Assembly (NCBI GenBank): GCA_002256485.1
Contig: NNSG01000002.1
Span: 124,001-188,000 of the forward strand
Direction: 5' to 3'
Source: Fidelibacterota bacterium 408169
GTDB taxonomy: Bacteria > Fidelibacterota > Marinisomatia > Marinisomatales > TCS55
Length of the DNA stretch: 64,000 bases
Part shown: piece by piece, positions 17,615 to 26,050 of the stretch
Numbering within the stretch: position 1 is the stretch's first letter
Layout: each line of letters begins with the position of its first letter
The notes under the pieces: generated by a model
Told to the model about the DNA's origin: nothing
The model's database searches: none
Seen by the model: only the letters and a program-made list of their open reading frames with translations
Translations under genes and position numbers: made by a program

Positions 17615-19185
17615 AACAATATGATGCCATTATCATTGGCGGAGGACATAACGGCTTAACTGCCGCTGCTTATCTTGGACGAGCAGGAAAAAAGGTTTTG
17701 GTTTTGGAACGCCGTCATGTCCTTGGTGGAGCGGCTGTGACGGAAGAAATTTTTCCGGGATTCAAATTTACGGTTTGCTCTTATGTGGTCAGCTTAATGA
17801 AACCGAACGTGATGCGAGAACTCATGCTTCCACAATTTGGATTGGAACTCCTCCCCCTTGAAAGTACGCTGACGCCATTAGACGGAGATTATTTGATTCG
17901 CACCGCAGACAGCGATGAGACGTACAGAGAAATTGCCCGTCATTCACGGAAAGATGCAGAAGCCTATATGCGGTTTGGGCCAGCTATGGGGCAAATAGGT
18001 ATGTCAGTACGTCCTATTTTAGAAACAATCGCGCCTAATGCTATTCGCCCTAGTTTGTCAGATTTAAGCGCCTTGAAAAAATTGCTGAACCATTTTCAAT
18101 CCTTAAGCTCCGAACAATTTGAATATTTAACCAAACTAATGACCATGAGTTCGGCAGATTTTTTGGATGAATGGTTTGAGTTTGAGCCCCTGAAAGCCAC
18201 CATGTCTGCCAGTGGAATTATCGGCACATTCATGGGGCCAAAATCTCCCGGTTCAGCTTATGTTATGCTCCATCATTACATGGGCGACATTGACGGTGCT
18301 TTTCGGGCTTGGGGTTTTCAACGAGGCGGTACCGGAGCAGTCAGTATGGCTATTGCTCGTTCAGCAGAACATTTTGGCGCAGATATCATGACGGAAAAAG
18401 CCGTTTCGAATGTCATTGTGAAAAATGGTAGAGCCGTAGGTGTTGCCCTGGAAAACGGCGATGAATTTTCAGCTGACATTGTTATTTCCGGTCTGGACCC
18501 AAAACAAACATTTTTGAATATGGTGGATGAAAACGATTTACCAGCAGATTTTGTGGATGATATCAAAAACTTCCGCATTCGAGGCTCTTCAGGAAAAGTG
18601 AATTTAGCTTTAGATGGCCTTCCAAATTTTACCTGTCTTCCCGGTGAAGGGCATCATCTTCGAGGAGCAATCTCAATTAGTCCAAGTTATGACCATTTAG
18701 AACAAGCTTACGACGATGCCAAGTATGGTCATTTTTCTCAAAAGCCCTTTATGGATATTATTTTACCGTCTATTCTGGACCCGGAAATGGCACCGCCCGG
18801 GAAACACGTAATGTCCTGCTTCGTGCAATATGCTCCGTATGATATTAAAGGTGGCTGGGATGATACAAAACGGGAAGCATTTGGTGATGCAGTAGTCAAT
18901 ACTCTTGCCAGGTATGTTCCAAATATCAAAGATATCATTCTCCACAGACAAGTAGTAACCCCTGCGGATATGGAAACAACATTTGGACTTACCGAAGGAA
19001 ATATATTTCACGGAGAACTTTCTTTGCAGCAGTTATTTTCTTTTCGCCCTGCGGTTCGGTGGGCAGATTACACCACACCTATCAAGAATTATTTTCAATG
19101 CGGTTCCGGTACACACCCCGGTGGAGGCATTACCGGTTCTCCCGGTGAAATGGCTGCCAAAAAAATATTGGGAATATGGAAATGA
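17602..19185 (+). CDS. FAD-dependent oxidoreductase, phytoene-desaturase/PYROXD2-like (copy 1)
   Basis: The 527-residue protein begins with a Rossmann FAD motif 'AIIIGGGHNGLTAAAYLGRAG' and 'VLERRHVLGGAA', and ends with the second FAD motif 'GGGITGSPGEMAAKKIL'. The body matches the flavin amine-oxidase/phytoene-desaturase fold of the PYROXD2 group, whose chemistry is mostly unknown. It overlaps the GcvT-like gene by 13 bp and a second, similar oxidoreductase gene by 10 bp. Oxidation of an N-methyl group to an iminium, with the one-carbon unit handed to the GcvT-like protein, is an inference from this context. Confidence 0.82.
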   Translation: MPGIKQYDAIIIGGGHNGLTAAAYLGRAGKKVLVLERRHVLGGAAVTEEIFPGFKFTVCSYVVSLMKPNVMRELMLPQFGLELLPLESTLTPLDGDYLIRTADSDETYREIARHSRKDAEAYMRFGPAMGQIGMSVRPILETIAPNAIRPSLSDLSALKKLLNHFQSLSSEQFEYLTKLMTMSSADFLDEWFEFEPLKATMSASGIIGTFMGPKSPGSAYVMLHHYMGDIDGAFRAWGFQRGGTGAVSMAIARSAEHFGADIMTEKAVSNVIVKNGRAVGVALENGDEFSADIVISGLDPKQTFLNMVDENDLPADFVDDIKNFRIRGSSGKVNLALDGLPNFTCLPGEGHHLRGAISISPSYDHLEQAYDDAKYGHFSQKPFMDIILPSILDPEMAPPGKHVMSCFVQYAPYDIKGGWDDTKREAFGDAVVNTLARYVPNIKDIILHRQVVTPADMETTFGLTEGNIFHGELSLQQLFSFRPAVRWADYTTPIKNYFQCGSGTHPGGGITGSPGEMAAKKILGIWK

Positions 19186-20750
19186 GTCGTACAGATATTA
19201 TCGTTATCGGTGGCGGACTAAACAGTTTGGTTGCAGCAGCGTTATTGGGCCAATCCGGAAAAAAGGTAACACTACTTGAAGCGAGAGGACACATTGCCGG
19301 TTTATCTTCTACTGAAGAATTCGCACCGGGATTTACGTGCAATGTAATAAATGATGTGGTAAAGTGGATAGACCCCAGAGTTATTCAAAAACTGAATCTT
19401 GTTTCCCGGGGTTTGAAATTGGATTCCCCGGAAGCAGTAAAGATTGCCCTGGATATTGATGGAAAGCATATCACTTTTTACACAGATACAGAAAAGACAG
19501 CCCATTCCATTTCGACTCACAATGAAAATGATGGTAAAAAGTGGCATCGATTTTCAGAATATATCACAAAACAAACTCGTTTTTTAGAGAAGCTCTATGA
19601 TTTGACACCACCGAAAGTGCCAAATATCGGTTTTGGAGATGCATTGGATATGAGCGGACTCATCACACCACTTTGGAAATACGGCACTCGCGGTTTGACT
19701 GATTTGATGCGTACTGCCCCCATGATGATGCCGGAACTCATGGATGAGTGGTTTGAGTCCGAACTATTAAGAGCATCTATTTCTACTGCAGGAATACACC
19801 ATTTATCCTTTGGTCCTTTTGCCGCCGGCACTGGTTATAATCTGTTGCATCAACATGTCCACAGCAATGGAGTCATTCATAATACCGTGTATATAAAAGG
19901 TGGAACCGGTGAATTAGCAAAAGCGGTGAAATCAGCAGCAGAATCCTACCATGTTGATGTAAAAACTAACGCCAAAGTTTCATCCATTATAATTGAGGAT
20001 GGTGGGTGTACCGGAGTTCAATTGGAAAGCGGAGAAACAATAGCCGGAAACCGTATCGTATCCGGATTGGACCCCCATAACACTTTTATGAAACTGGTTG
20101 GGCCGACACACATAAATCCGAGATTTCTCACTCAACTAAAAAACATAAAATACAGGGGGAGTATTGCTCGAATCCATTTTGCTCTGAATGGCTTACCCAA
20201 TATAAAGGGAATTCAAAAAGACCAATTTGATTCAGTTTTTTCTATCGCCCCTTCTGTTGAATATTTAGAACGGGCATCTGATTCTGTGAAATATGGACGT
20301 CTTCCTGAAAATCCTTATGTGGAATTCACCATATCCTCTATTCTGAATCCGGAGTTTGCCCCGGAAGGAAAACACGTCTTATCTGCAACGGTACAATATG
20401 CGCCCTACAGCCTGCGAAATGGAAGTTGGAATGATGAATTAAAACACCAATTAAAAAATAATGTGGTGAAAGTTTTAGAAAGCTATATACCTGCATTTTC
20501 TTCATTAATTGAATCAGCATCCGTTTTAACGCCGGTGGATTTGGAAAATCAATTTGGGTTAACAGAAGGCAATTTGAATCATGGTGAAATGACTTTGGAC
20601 CAGTTTTTCTTTATGCGCCCAACCATAAGCACAGCACAATACAAAACACCCATCAAGGGGTTATTTCTTTGTGGGCCCGGAACCCATCCGGGAGGAGGGC
20701 TCCATGGAGCAAACGGATTTAATGCTGTAAGAGGAATATTGAAAAAATAA
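19176..20750 (+). CDS. FAD-dependent oxidoreductase, phytoene-desaturase/PYROXD2-like (copy 2)
   Basis: This is a divergent tandem paralogue of the preceding gene. It shares the FAD motif 'IIVIGGGLNSLVAAALLGQSG', 'MDEWFESELLRASISTAGI', 'ISPSVEYLERA'-type blocks and a C-terminal 'GPGTHPGGGLHGANGFNAVR'. In copy 1 the motif is 'GGGHNG'; here it is 'GGGLNS'. The two may form a heterodimer or act on successive substrates. It overlaps copy 1 and ends 3 bp before the MttB-family gene, so all are one transcription unit. Confidence 0.82.
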   Translation: MEMSRTDIIVIGGGLNSLVAAALLGQSGKKVTLLEARGHIAGLSSTEEFAPGFTCNVINDVVKWIDPRVIQKLNLVSRGLKLDSPEAVKIALDIDGKHITFYTDTEKTAHSISTHNENDGKKWHRFSEYITKQTRFLEKLYDLTPPKVPNIGFGDALDMSGLITPLWKYGTRGLTDLMRTAPMMMPELMDEWFESELLRASISTAGIHHLSFGPFAAGTGYNLLHQHVHSNGVIHNTVYIKGGTGELAKAVKSAAESYHVDVKTNAKVSSIIIEDGGCTGVQLESGETIAGNRIVSGLDPHNTFMKLVGPTHINPRFLTQLKNIKYRGSIARIHFALNGLPNIKGIQKDQFDSVFSIAPSVEYLERASDSVKYGRLPENPYVEFTISSILNPEFAPEGKHVLSATVQYAPYSLRNGSWNDELKHQLKNNVVKVLESYIPAFSSLIESASVLTPVDLENQFGLTEGNLNHGEMTLDQFFFMRPTISTAQYKTPIKGLFLCGPGTHPGGGLHGANGFNAVRGILKK

Positions 20751-20753
20751 ACG

Positions 20754-22202
20754 ATGCTTGAATTAAAAGTCATTGATGATAGTCTGGTAGAAAAAATTAT
20801 TGATGAAGCATTGCTCGTTCTTCATGAAACAGGGGTTGAAGTCCAATGTGATACTTTGATTAAACGAATGGAAAATGCCGGCCTCCTTGTTGATAAAAAT
20901 ACCAATCGGATTACGTTTCCGAAGGATATTGTAAATGCATGTATTAAATCTCTCCCTTCTTCTATTGATTTGTATGATAGAAATGGGAATCATTTTTCTA
21001 CCATCGGCGGAAACACTACCCGTTTTGTCCCCGGGTCATCAGCATTAAATATTTTAGATTGGCGAACAGGAAAACGGCGGAGGGCACAAACTCAAGACTT
21101 TGTTGAGTACATCAAAGTAGCCAATCAACTCACACATATTTCATACCCGTCATCTGCTTTTAGTACCGATGATGTTCCCCAGGATATTGCCGATGCATGG
21201 CGGCTCTACCTGATGTTGGCTCATTCCAGTAAACCGGTAGTAACCGGTGCATTTACTCATCACGGCGTACCACCCATGGCGGAAATGATGGCCTGTTTCC
21301 GGAAAGATAAAAATGAGTTAATCCAAAAACCCATGGCTGTATTTACCTGCTGCCCAAACAGTCCATTACGTTGGGGATTAGACTCATCGCAAAATCTCAT
21401 TGACTGTGTAGAAAATGGCATAATTGTCGAAGTGGTCCCTGTCCTGATGATTGGTTTGGCTGCCCCGGTTACGACTGTGGGAGCATTGGTTATGCAAACA
21501 GCAGAAGTATTAAGCGGAATTGTGTTTACTCAACTTATCAGAGAAGGTGCACCTGTGATTTTTGGAGGAGCGCCGGGAGCTTTTCACATGCAGTTCATGA
21601 GCGCACCCATGTCTGGAGTTGAAGCATTAAAACTTTATAGCGGCTATGCACAAATCGCCCGACACTTAGAAATTCCATCCCAAGGATATATGGGACTGGG
21701 TGACGGAAAATTTAATGACCCCCAAGCAGGTGCAGAAACTGCAAGTGGAGCTTATATTGCCGCTATGAGCAGAATGAACCAAGTGGCGGGCCCGGGAATG
21801 TTGGATTTTGTCAACTGCTTCAGTCTGGAAAAATTGGTATTCGACGATGAAATCTGTGGACATGTTCACCATTTCATGAGAGATATAAAAATCAAAGATG
21901 ATTTGCCTGTCAAACCGTTTATTGATGAAGTCCTGGAAGAACAGCAAATCTGTACTCTGGAACACACATTGGAACATTGGCCTGTGGAGTTGTATTTACC
22001 GGGACCCACTGTAGACCGAACCAGTTGGGACCAATGGGAACAGTTTGGGAGCAAAGATTGGCAGCAAAGGGCAAGGGAATCTATTCAAAATTGTTTAGAC
22101 GAATATTCTGAAAGTTCTCTGGAAGGGACTTTGGACCAAGAACTCCGTACAATAATGAGTCAGAATATTCAAGATTCAGGGCTATTACCTACCCTTCAAT
22201 AA
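20754..22202 (+). CDS. MttB-family corrinoid methyltransferase (non-pyrrolysine type)
   Basis: The 482-residue protein matches the trimethylamine methyltransferase (MttB) superfamily: 'VLHETGVEVQCDTLIKRMENAGL' at the start, 'RFVPGSSALNILDWRTGKRR', then the barrel with 'GAPGAFHMQFMSAPMSGVEAL'. The true trimethylamine enzyme reads an in-frame UAG as pyrrolysine. This gene has no internal UAG, so it belongs with the non-Pyl members such as glycine betaine (MtgB), proline betaine and carnitine methyltransferases. It would move a methyl group from a quaternary amine to the corrinoid protein encoded at 25.4 kb. The substrate is not readable. Confidence 0.88.
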   Translation: MLELKVIDDSLVEKIIDEALLVLHETGVEVQCDTLIKRMENAGLLVDKNTNRITFPKDIVNACIKSLPSSIDLYDRNGNHFSTIGGNTTRFVPGSSALNILDWRTGKRRRAQTQDFVEYIKVANQLTHISYPSSAFSTDDVPQDIADAWRLYLMLAHSSKPVVTGAFTHHGVPPMAEMMACFRKDKNELIQKPMAVFTCCPNSPLRWGLDSSQNLIDCVENGIIVEVVPVLMIGLAAPVTTVGALVMQTAEVLSGIVFTQLIREGAPVIFGGAPGAFHMQFMSAPMSGVEALKLYSGYAQIARHLEIPSQGYMGLGDGKFNDPQAGAETASGAYIAAMSRMNQVAGPGMLDFVNCFSLEKLVFDDEICGHVHHFMRDIKIKDDLPVKPFIDEVLEEQQICTLEHTLEHWPVELYLPGPTVDRTSWDQWEQFGSKDWQQRARESIQNCLDEYSESSLEGTLDQELRTIMSQNIQDSGLLPTLQ

Positions 22203-22214
22203 TATTTCTATTTT

Positions 22215-23096
22215 ATGTCTATTGAACCACTGGAAGAACGTCTGGCAAAGGGACCGGTTTTATTGGACGGCGCTATGGGTTCCCTCCTTATGGATATGGG
22301 ACTTCATTCAGGACAACCTCCGGAAGAGTGGTCCATAAAATATCCTGAACGTATTGGTAAAGTGCACCAATTATACCACGAAGCAGGCAGCGACATATTA
22401 CAGACCAATACTTTTGGGGCATCTTATTTCAGATTAAAAGAATGTGGAATTGCAGAATATCACGATTTAGTGAATCAACGTGCCGTGGAAATATGTCGTG
22501 AATATAGTGGAGGCTCATTGGTTTCCGGTGATATTGGACCTTCCGGATTATTGATTGAGCCTTTGGGACCGGCAAAAGCCACAGACCTAAAAGATGCATT
22601 CATTAGACAAGCTGATGTGTTAGAAAATAACAGCGTGGATCTTTTTAGCGTTGAAACAATGATTGATATCCAAGAAGCTGTTCTTGCAGTAGAAGCTATA
22701 CGAGAAGTAAGCAGTAAACCCATCATTGCAAACATGACTTATGCACAAACCGGAAACGGGTATTTTACTGTTATGGGAAATCCTCTTTCCGATTGTGTCC
22801 AAAAACTCACTGATGCCGGCGCAGATATTATGGGTACAAATTGTAATTTAGACAGTAATGAACTTATAGGATTAGCAGAAGAAATATTAACTCTAACCAA
22901 CTTCCCTGTGTCCATTAAGCCGAATGCAGGGCAGCCTATATTAGAAGGTGATACAGTTCATTATGAACAAACAGTCGAAGATTTTGTGGGGGGGATGGTT
23001 AAAATATATGAATTAGGCGTTAATGTTTTGGGGGGATGCTGTGGAACTACTCCTAATTATATTAAATCCTTATCTGAAGTTCTTCGGGTAAATTAA
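22215..23096 (+). CDS. Homocysteine S-methyltransferase domain protein
   Basis: This is a 293-residue stand-alone homocysteine-binding barrel like the N-terminus of MetH: 'LLDGAMGSLLMDMGL', 'ILQTNTFGAS', and the Zn ligands Cys210 in 'GTNC' and Cys275/Cys276 in 'GGCCGTTP'. No folate or cobalamin domain is attached. As the last gene of the operon carrying the MttB-family protein, it probably takes the methyl group from the separate corrinoid protein and makes methionine from homocysteine. Use of S-methylmethionine or betaine as methyl donor is the alternative. Confidence 0.85.
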   Translation: MSIEPLEERLAKGPVLLDGAMGSLLMDMGLHSGQPPEEWSIKYPERIGKVHQLYHEAGSDILQTNTFGASYFRLKECGIAEYHDLVNQRAVEICREYSGGSLVSGDIGPSGLLIEPLGPAKATDLKDAFIRQADVLENNSVDLFSVETMIDIQEAVLAVEAIREVSSKPIIANMTYAQTGNGYFTVMGNPLSDCVQKLTDAGADIMGTNCNLDSNELIGLAEEILTLTNFPVSIKPNAGQPILEGDTVHYEQTVEDFVGGMVKIYELGVNVLGGCCGTTPNYIKSLSEVLRVN

Positions 23097-23104
23097 AGCG
23101 TTTT

Positions 23105-24610
23105 TTATTTTTCCGGGAAATTCACCAATTCCGCAAACACATCTGTAAAATCAGGGTGCATGCTTAAATCAATATGAGTCATTTTTTGTCTCAAATTTTC
23201 AAATTGGTTTTCAGAATTAAATAATGCCATTTTAGCTCCCAGAAGAGCTGTATTGCCTGCTGTTGTTATTTTTTTCTGTGGAAAATTTAAAAGACCAATC
23301 CTTCTGGCACTTCGTTTACTGATATAATTTCCAAACGCTCCCGATAAAAAAACTTCTTCAACATCATTCTCTGTTGCATTGAATTCTTTTAACAGTAAAC
23401 GAATTCCAGTAGCAATGGCCCCTTTGGCTAATTGGAGTTCTCGAATATCTTTTTGGGTGATAACTACTGTGTCCTGCACCGTGATAGATTCTCCATTTGT
23501 AAAACGACCATCGGGTTTTATGAACCCATGATTTAAATACACAGATACGGCATCCACAAGACCGCTTCCACAAATTCCTTTGGCTTCATTCACCCCCAAT
23601 ACTTTTGGAATAATATCACCATCCCTTGTGATGACGCTGGAAATAGCACCTGTAACTGCACGCATTCCCATGGATATCCCTGCACCTTCAAAGGCGGGCC
23701 CGGCTGCAGTTGATGCAGTTAATATTTTATCTTTCCGGCCAACCATGATTTCCCCATTGGTCCCTAAATCTACCAATACCTTGAGCCCCCTGCTTTCCTC
23801 CATATTTTTTGCCCAAACTCCCATCAGAATATCACTCCCGATAAAACTTGCAACACCGGGAAGAAATTCTATGATAACATCTTCATGTAGAGGCCATCCT
23901 AATCCCGATGGTTTATAGACCTCAAGGTCATTGGAATTGGGTTCAAATGGATGAAATCCCATGGGTTCGACATCAATTCCACAAAAAATATTGTGCATCA
24001 CCGCATTTCCCACAATACTGATACGTTTTAATCTGGATAATTTTTTATTCGAACTCCGAAACAAGGCCATAATCATGTCAATGAGTTTTGAGTGAATAAT
24101 AGTCTGCATTTCATCCTGTTTATGTAAGCGGGATGCCGCATCAATCCGTGTCATAATATCTCCGCCATATTTTGCCTGTGGATTCAGTGCAGTCTCTACG
24201 GCGATAACTTCACCCGTCTCTCTATTAACCAATTGTGCGGCTAAAGTCGTGGTCCCCAAATCGATGGCAATACCATATCCTTTTTGGGAAGAAAAATTAA
24301 AATTTGAATCATCAGTTAGAATATCCGATTTCCATTGACCCAACTCAAGTGTAAGATTGTCCTTAACTACCCCTTGACAAGCGAGCCTCCAGCCCTCATC
24401 CAGTTCCTTATTATCCAGAATGTTTTTCTGGAGATTTGTAACAGGCAAACTGCCTTTCTTAATCTTGACCCGACATCCTCTACATCTGGCATGGCCTCCA
24501 CAGGGGAATTCTACTCCATAATTAAAAAGTATATCATGGAGGTGAGACCCTTTATTTACATCAATACTTTGTTGTAATGGTAAAAGGGTGATTCGTTTGG
24601 TTTTTGACAC
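23105..24610 (-). CDS. Corrinoid reactivation protein: 2Fe-2S ferredoxin plus ASKHA ATPase (RACo/RamA-like, DUF4445)
   Basis: When a corrinoid cofactor is accidentally oxidised to Co(II), such proteins reduce it back to Co(I) using ATP. The N-terminal ferredoxin domain has Cys37, Cys43, Cys46 ('CGGHARCRGC') and Cys78 ('RLACQG'). The second part has the ATPase motif 'GIAIDLGTTTLAAQLV' and 'VDLGTNGEIMVG', then 'GSGLVDAVSVYL'. At 501 residues it is shorter than RACo itself (about 630). It is the last gene of the minus-strand operon and converges with the homocysteine methyltransferase gene, leaving 8 bp between the operons. Confidence 0.9.
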   Translation of the reverse strand: MSKTKRITLLPLQQSIDVNKGSHLHDILFNYGVEFPCGGHARCRGCRVKIKKGSLPVTNLQKNILDNKELDEGWRLACQGVVKDNLTLELGQWKSDILTDDSNFNFSSQKGYGIAIDLGTTTLAAQLVNRETGEVIAVETALNPQAKYGGDIMTRIDAASRLHKQDEMQTIIHSKLIDMIMALFRSSNKKLSRLKRISIVGNAVMHNIFCGIDVEPMGFHPFEPNSNDLEVYKPSGLGWPLHEDVIIEFLPGVASFIGSDILMGVWAKNMEESRGLKVLVDLGTNGEIMVGRKDKILTASTAAGPAFEGAGISMGMRAVTGAISSVITRDGDIIPKVLGVNEAKGICGSGLVDAVSVYLNHGFIKPDGRFTNGESITVQDTVVITQKDIRELQLAKGAIATGIRLLLKEFNATENDVEEVFLSGAFGNYISKRSARRIGLLNFPQKKITTAGNTALLGAKMALFNSENQFENLRQKMTHIDLSMHPDFTDVFAELVNFPEK

Positions 24611-24616
24611 TGAATT

Positions 24617-25369
24617 TTACACGGGTGAAACAGTAGCTGTTGTATAAATTAAATCATTATCCATAGACTGGGTCACAGTTGTACCGGGATTGATAATAAG
24701 AAATTCTGAATCTGGCCAGTTTCCATTAACCAATTGCTGTAATAACTGTACATTCCCTTTTAAAACATCAAAATTCCAATTATTATTTTTTGCATTATCT
24801 TTTGCTTTTATTTGATAATGGGTATTGTTTACCGTTCCCGTATCAATAAAGGCCATCTTCGAGTAATGCTTTGTTTGGTTCATCGAATCATTCAAATAAT
24901 TAATATGTTTTTCTCCATATTTTTCTTTCAATTCCTCCTGAGAAACATCCATCCCATATAATTTTTGTATTGACCGTTTCTTTATGGATGGTTCATTTTC
25001 TGTATTTTTTAACCACCCAACTGATTGAAAATATGTTCCTGGGTTTTTGAAATAATAGTCCAGATATTTTTGTTTACTCCCCATCAAAATTCCAATACAA
25101 TCATGGCTTTTGGGGATAACAATTTTTGTCTGTTGAGCAGATAAGCCAAATACCCATGTATTACATAAACCATATCCTAGCAGTATAGCATCGAACCCCA
25201 ATCCTTCTGATTGGCGAATAGATTTTTCAATTCGATTTCGCATTTCAGCATTGCTTAAATCATGAATACCTTTAGCAATGAATTCAGCATCAATTATGTT
25301 TTCGGTGTTATCGATACAATGAAGCAGCTCATCCTTGAATACTTCGCAACTAATTAGTTTATAATGCAT
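24617..25369 (-). CDS. DUF1638-family protein
   Basis: The 250-residue protein matches DUF1638: 'KLISCEVFKDELLHCI', 'DAILLGYGLCNTWVFGLSAQ' and 'IVIPKSHDCIGILMGSKQKY'. The function is unknown, but genes of this family are often found beside methylamine-type corrinoid methyltransferases. Conserved Cys and His residues (Cys8, 'GLCN', 'HDC') suggest metal or corrinoid binding, as an inference. It sits with a zero-base gap between the corrinoid protein and the reactivase genes, which implies a role in handling the methyl-corrinoid cycle. Confidence 0.75.
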   Translation of the reverse strand: MHYKLISCEVFKDELLHCIDNTENIIDAEFIAKGIHDLSNAEMRNRIEKSIRQSEGLGFDAILLGYGLCNTWVFGLSAQQTKIVIPKSHDCIGILMGSKQKYLDYYFKNPGTYFQSVGWLKNTENEPSIKKRSIQKLYGMDVSQEELKEKYGEKHINYLNDSMNQTKHYSKMAFIDTGTVNNTHYQIKAKDNAKNNNWNFDVLKGNVQLLQQLVNGNWPDSEFLIINPGTTVTQSMDNDLIYTTATVSPV

Positions 25370-26014
25370 TTATTTTGTCAGGCCAAGTAACTCTTTTGCC
25401 AATACAACACCTGCACTTGCATTATCCTTATATCCATCAGCGCCAATATCTTTTGCGAATTGATTTGTAACTGGTGCGCCTCCAACTAACATGGTTACTT
25501 TATCCCTGATGCCTGCACCCTTAAATGCATCGATTGTTGTTTTCATTCCTGGCATAGTGGTGGTTAATAATGCAGACATACACACCAGTTTTGCTTTATG
25601 TGTTTCAACTGCTTCAATAAATTGTTCAGGGGAAACATTGGTGCCCAAGTCTACCACTCGAAACCCCCCGCCTTCTAATAGTGCACCCAATAAATTTTTT
25701 CCAATATCATGGACATCGCCTTTTACGGTTCCGGTTATGGCACATATAGAATTGTCTTCCTCACCTTCACTTATAAGAAGCGGTCTAATCAAAGCCATAG
25801 CGCCTTTCATGGCTTTGGCTGACATAAGTAGCTGTGGAATAAAATATTCAAACCGCTCGAACCGAGCCCCCACCTCATCCATGGCCCTAATCATATATTC
25901 GTTAATTAAAACATGGGGGTCAATTTTTTCTTCCAGGGCTTTTTCTGTAATTTCCACCGCTATGTCAGGATTGCCCTTCAATACAGCATCATGGAGTTTT
26001 TCAAGATAATCCAT
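25370..26014 (-). CDS. Cobalamin-binding corrinoid protein (MttC/MtbC-like)
   Basis: A 214-residue methyl carrier. The N-terminal helical cap ('MDEVGARFERFEYFIPQLLMSAKAMK') is followed by the B12-binding Rossmann domain with the cobalt-ligand motif 'GDVHDIGKNLLG' (His102) and 'GGAPVTNQFAKDIGADGY'. It would receive a methyl group from the MttB-family protein and give it to the homocysteine methyltransferase encoded 2.3 kb away on the other strand. It follows the aldehyde dehydrogenase gene by 36 bp. Confidence 0.93.
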   Translation of the reverse strand: MDYLEKLHDAVLKGNPDIAVEITEKALEEKIDPHVLINEYMIRAMDEVGARFERFEYFIPQLLMSAKAMKGAMALIRPLLISEGEEDNSICAITGTVKGDVHDIGKNLLGALLEGGGFRVVDLGTNVSPEQFIEAVETHKAKLVCMSALLTTTMPGMKTTIDAFKGAGIRDKVTMLVGGAPVTNQFAKDIGADGYKDNASAGVVLAKELLGLTK

Positions 26015-26050
26015 CGCTTCGCTATTTTCTCAAAATATTTTATAAAAGTT

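Noticed and set aside
20754-22202. Pyrrolysine-containing trimethylamine methyltransferase
   Set aside because: There is no in-frame UAG, and no pylTSBCD genes are present in the window.
25491-26009. 172-codon plus-strand ORF
   Set aside because: Fully antisense to the corrinoid protein gene, whose cobalt-ligand motif is clear.
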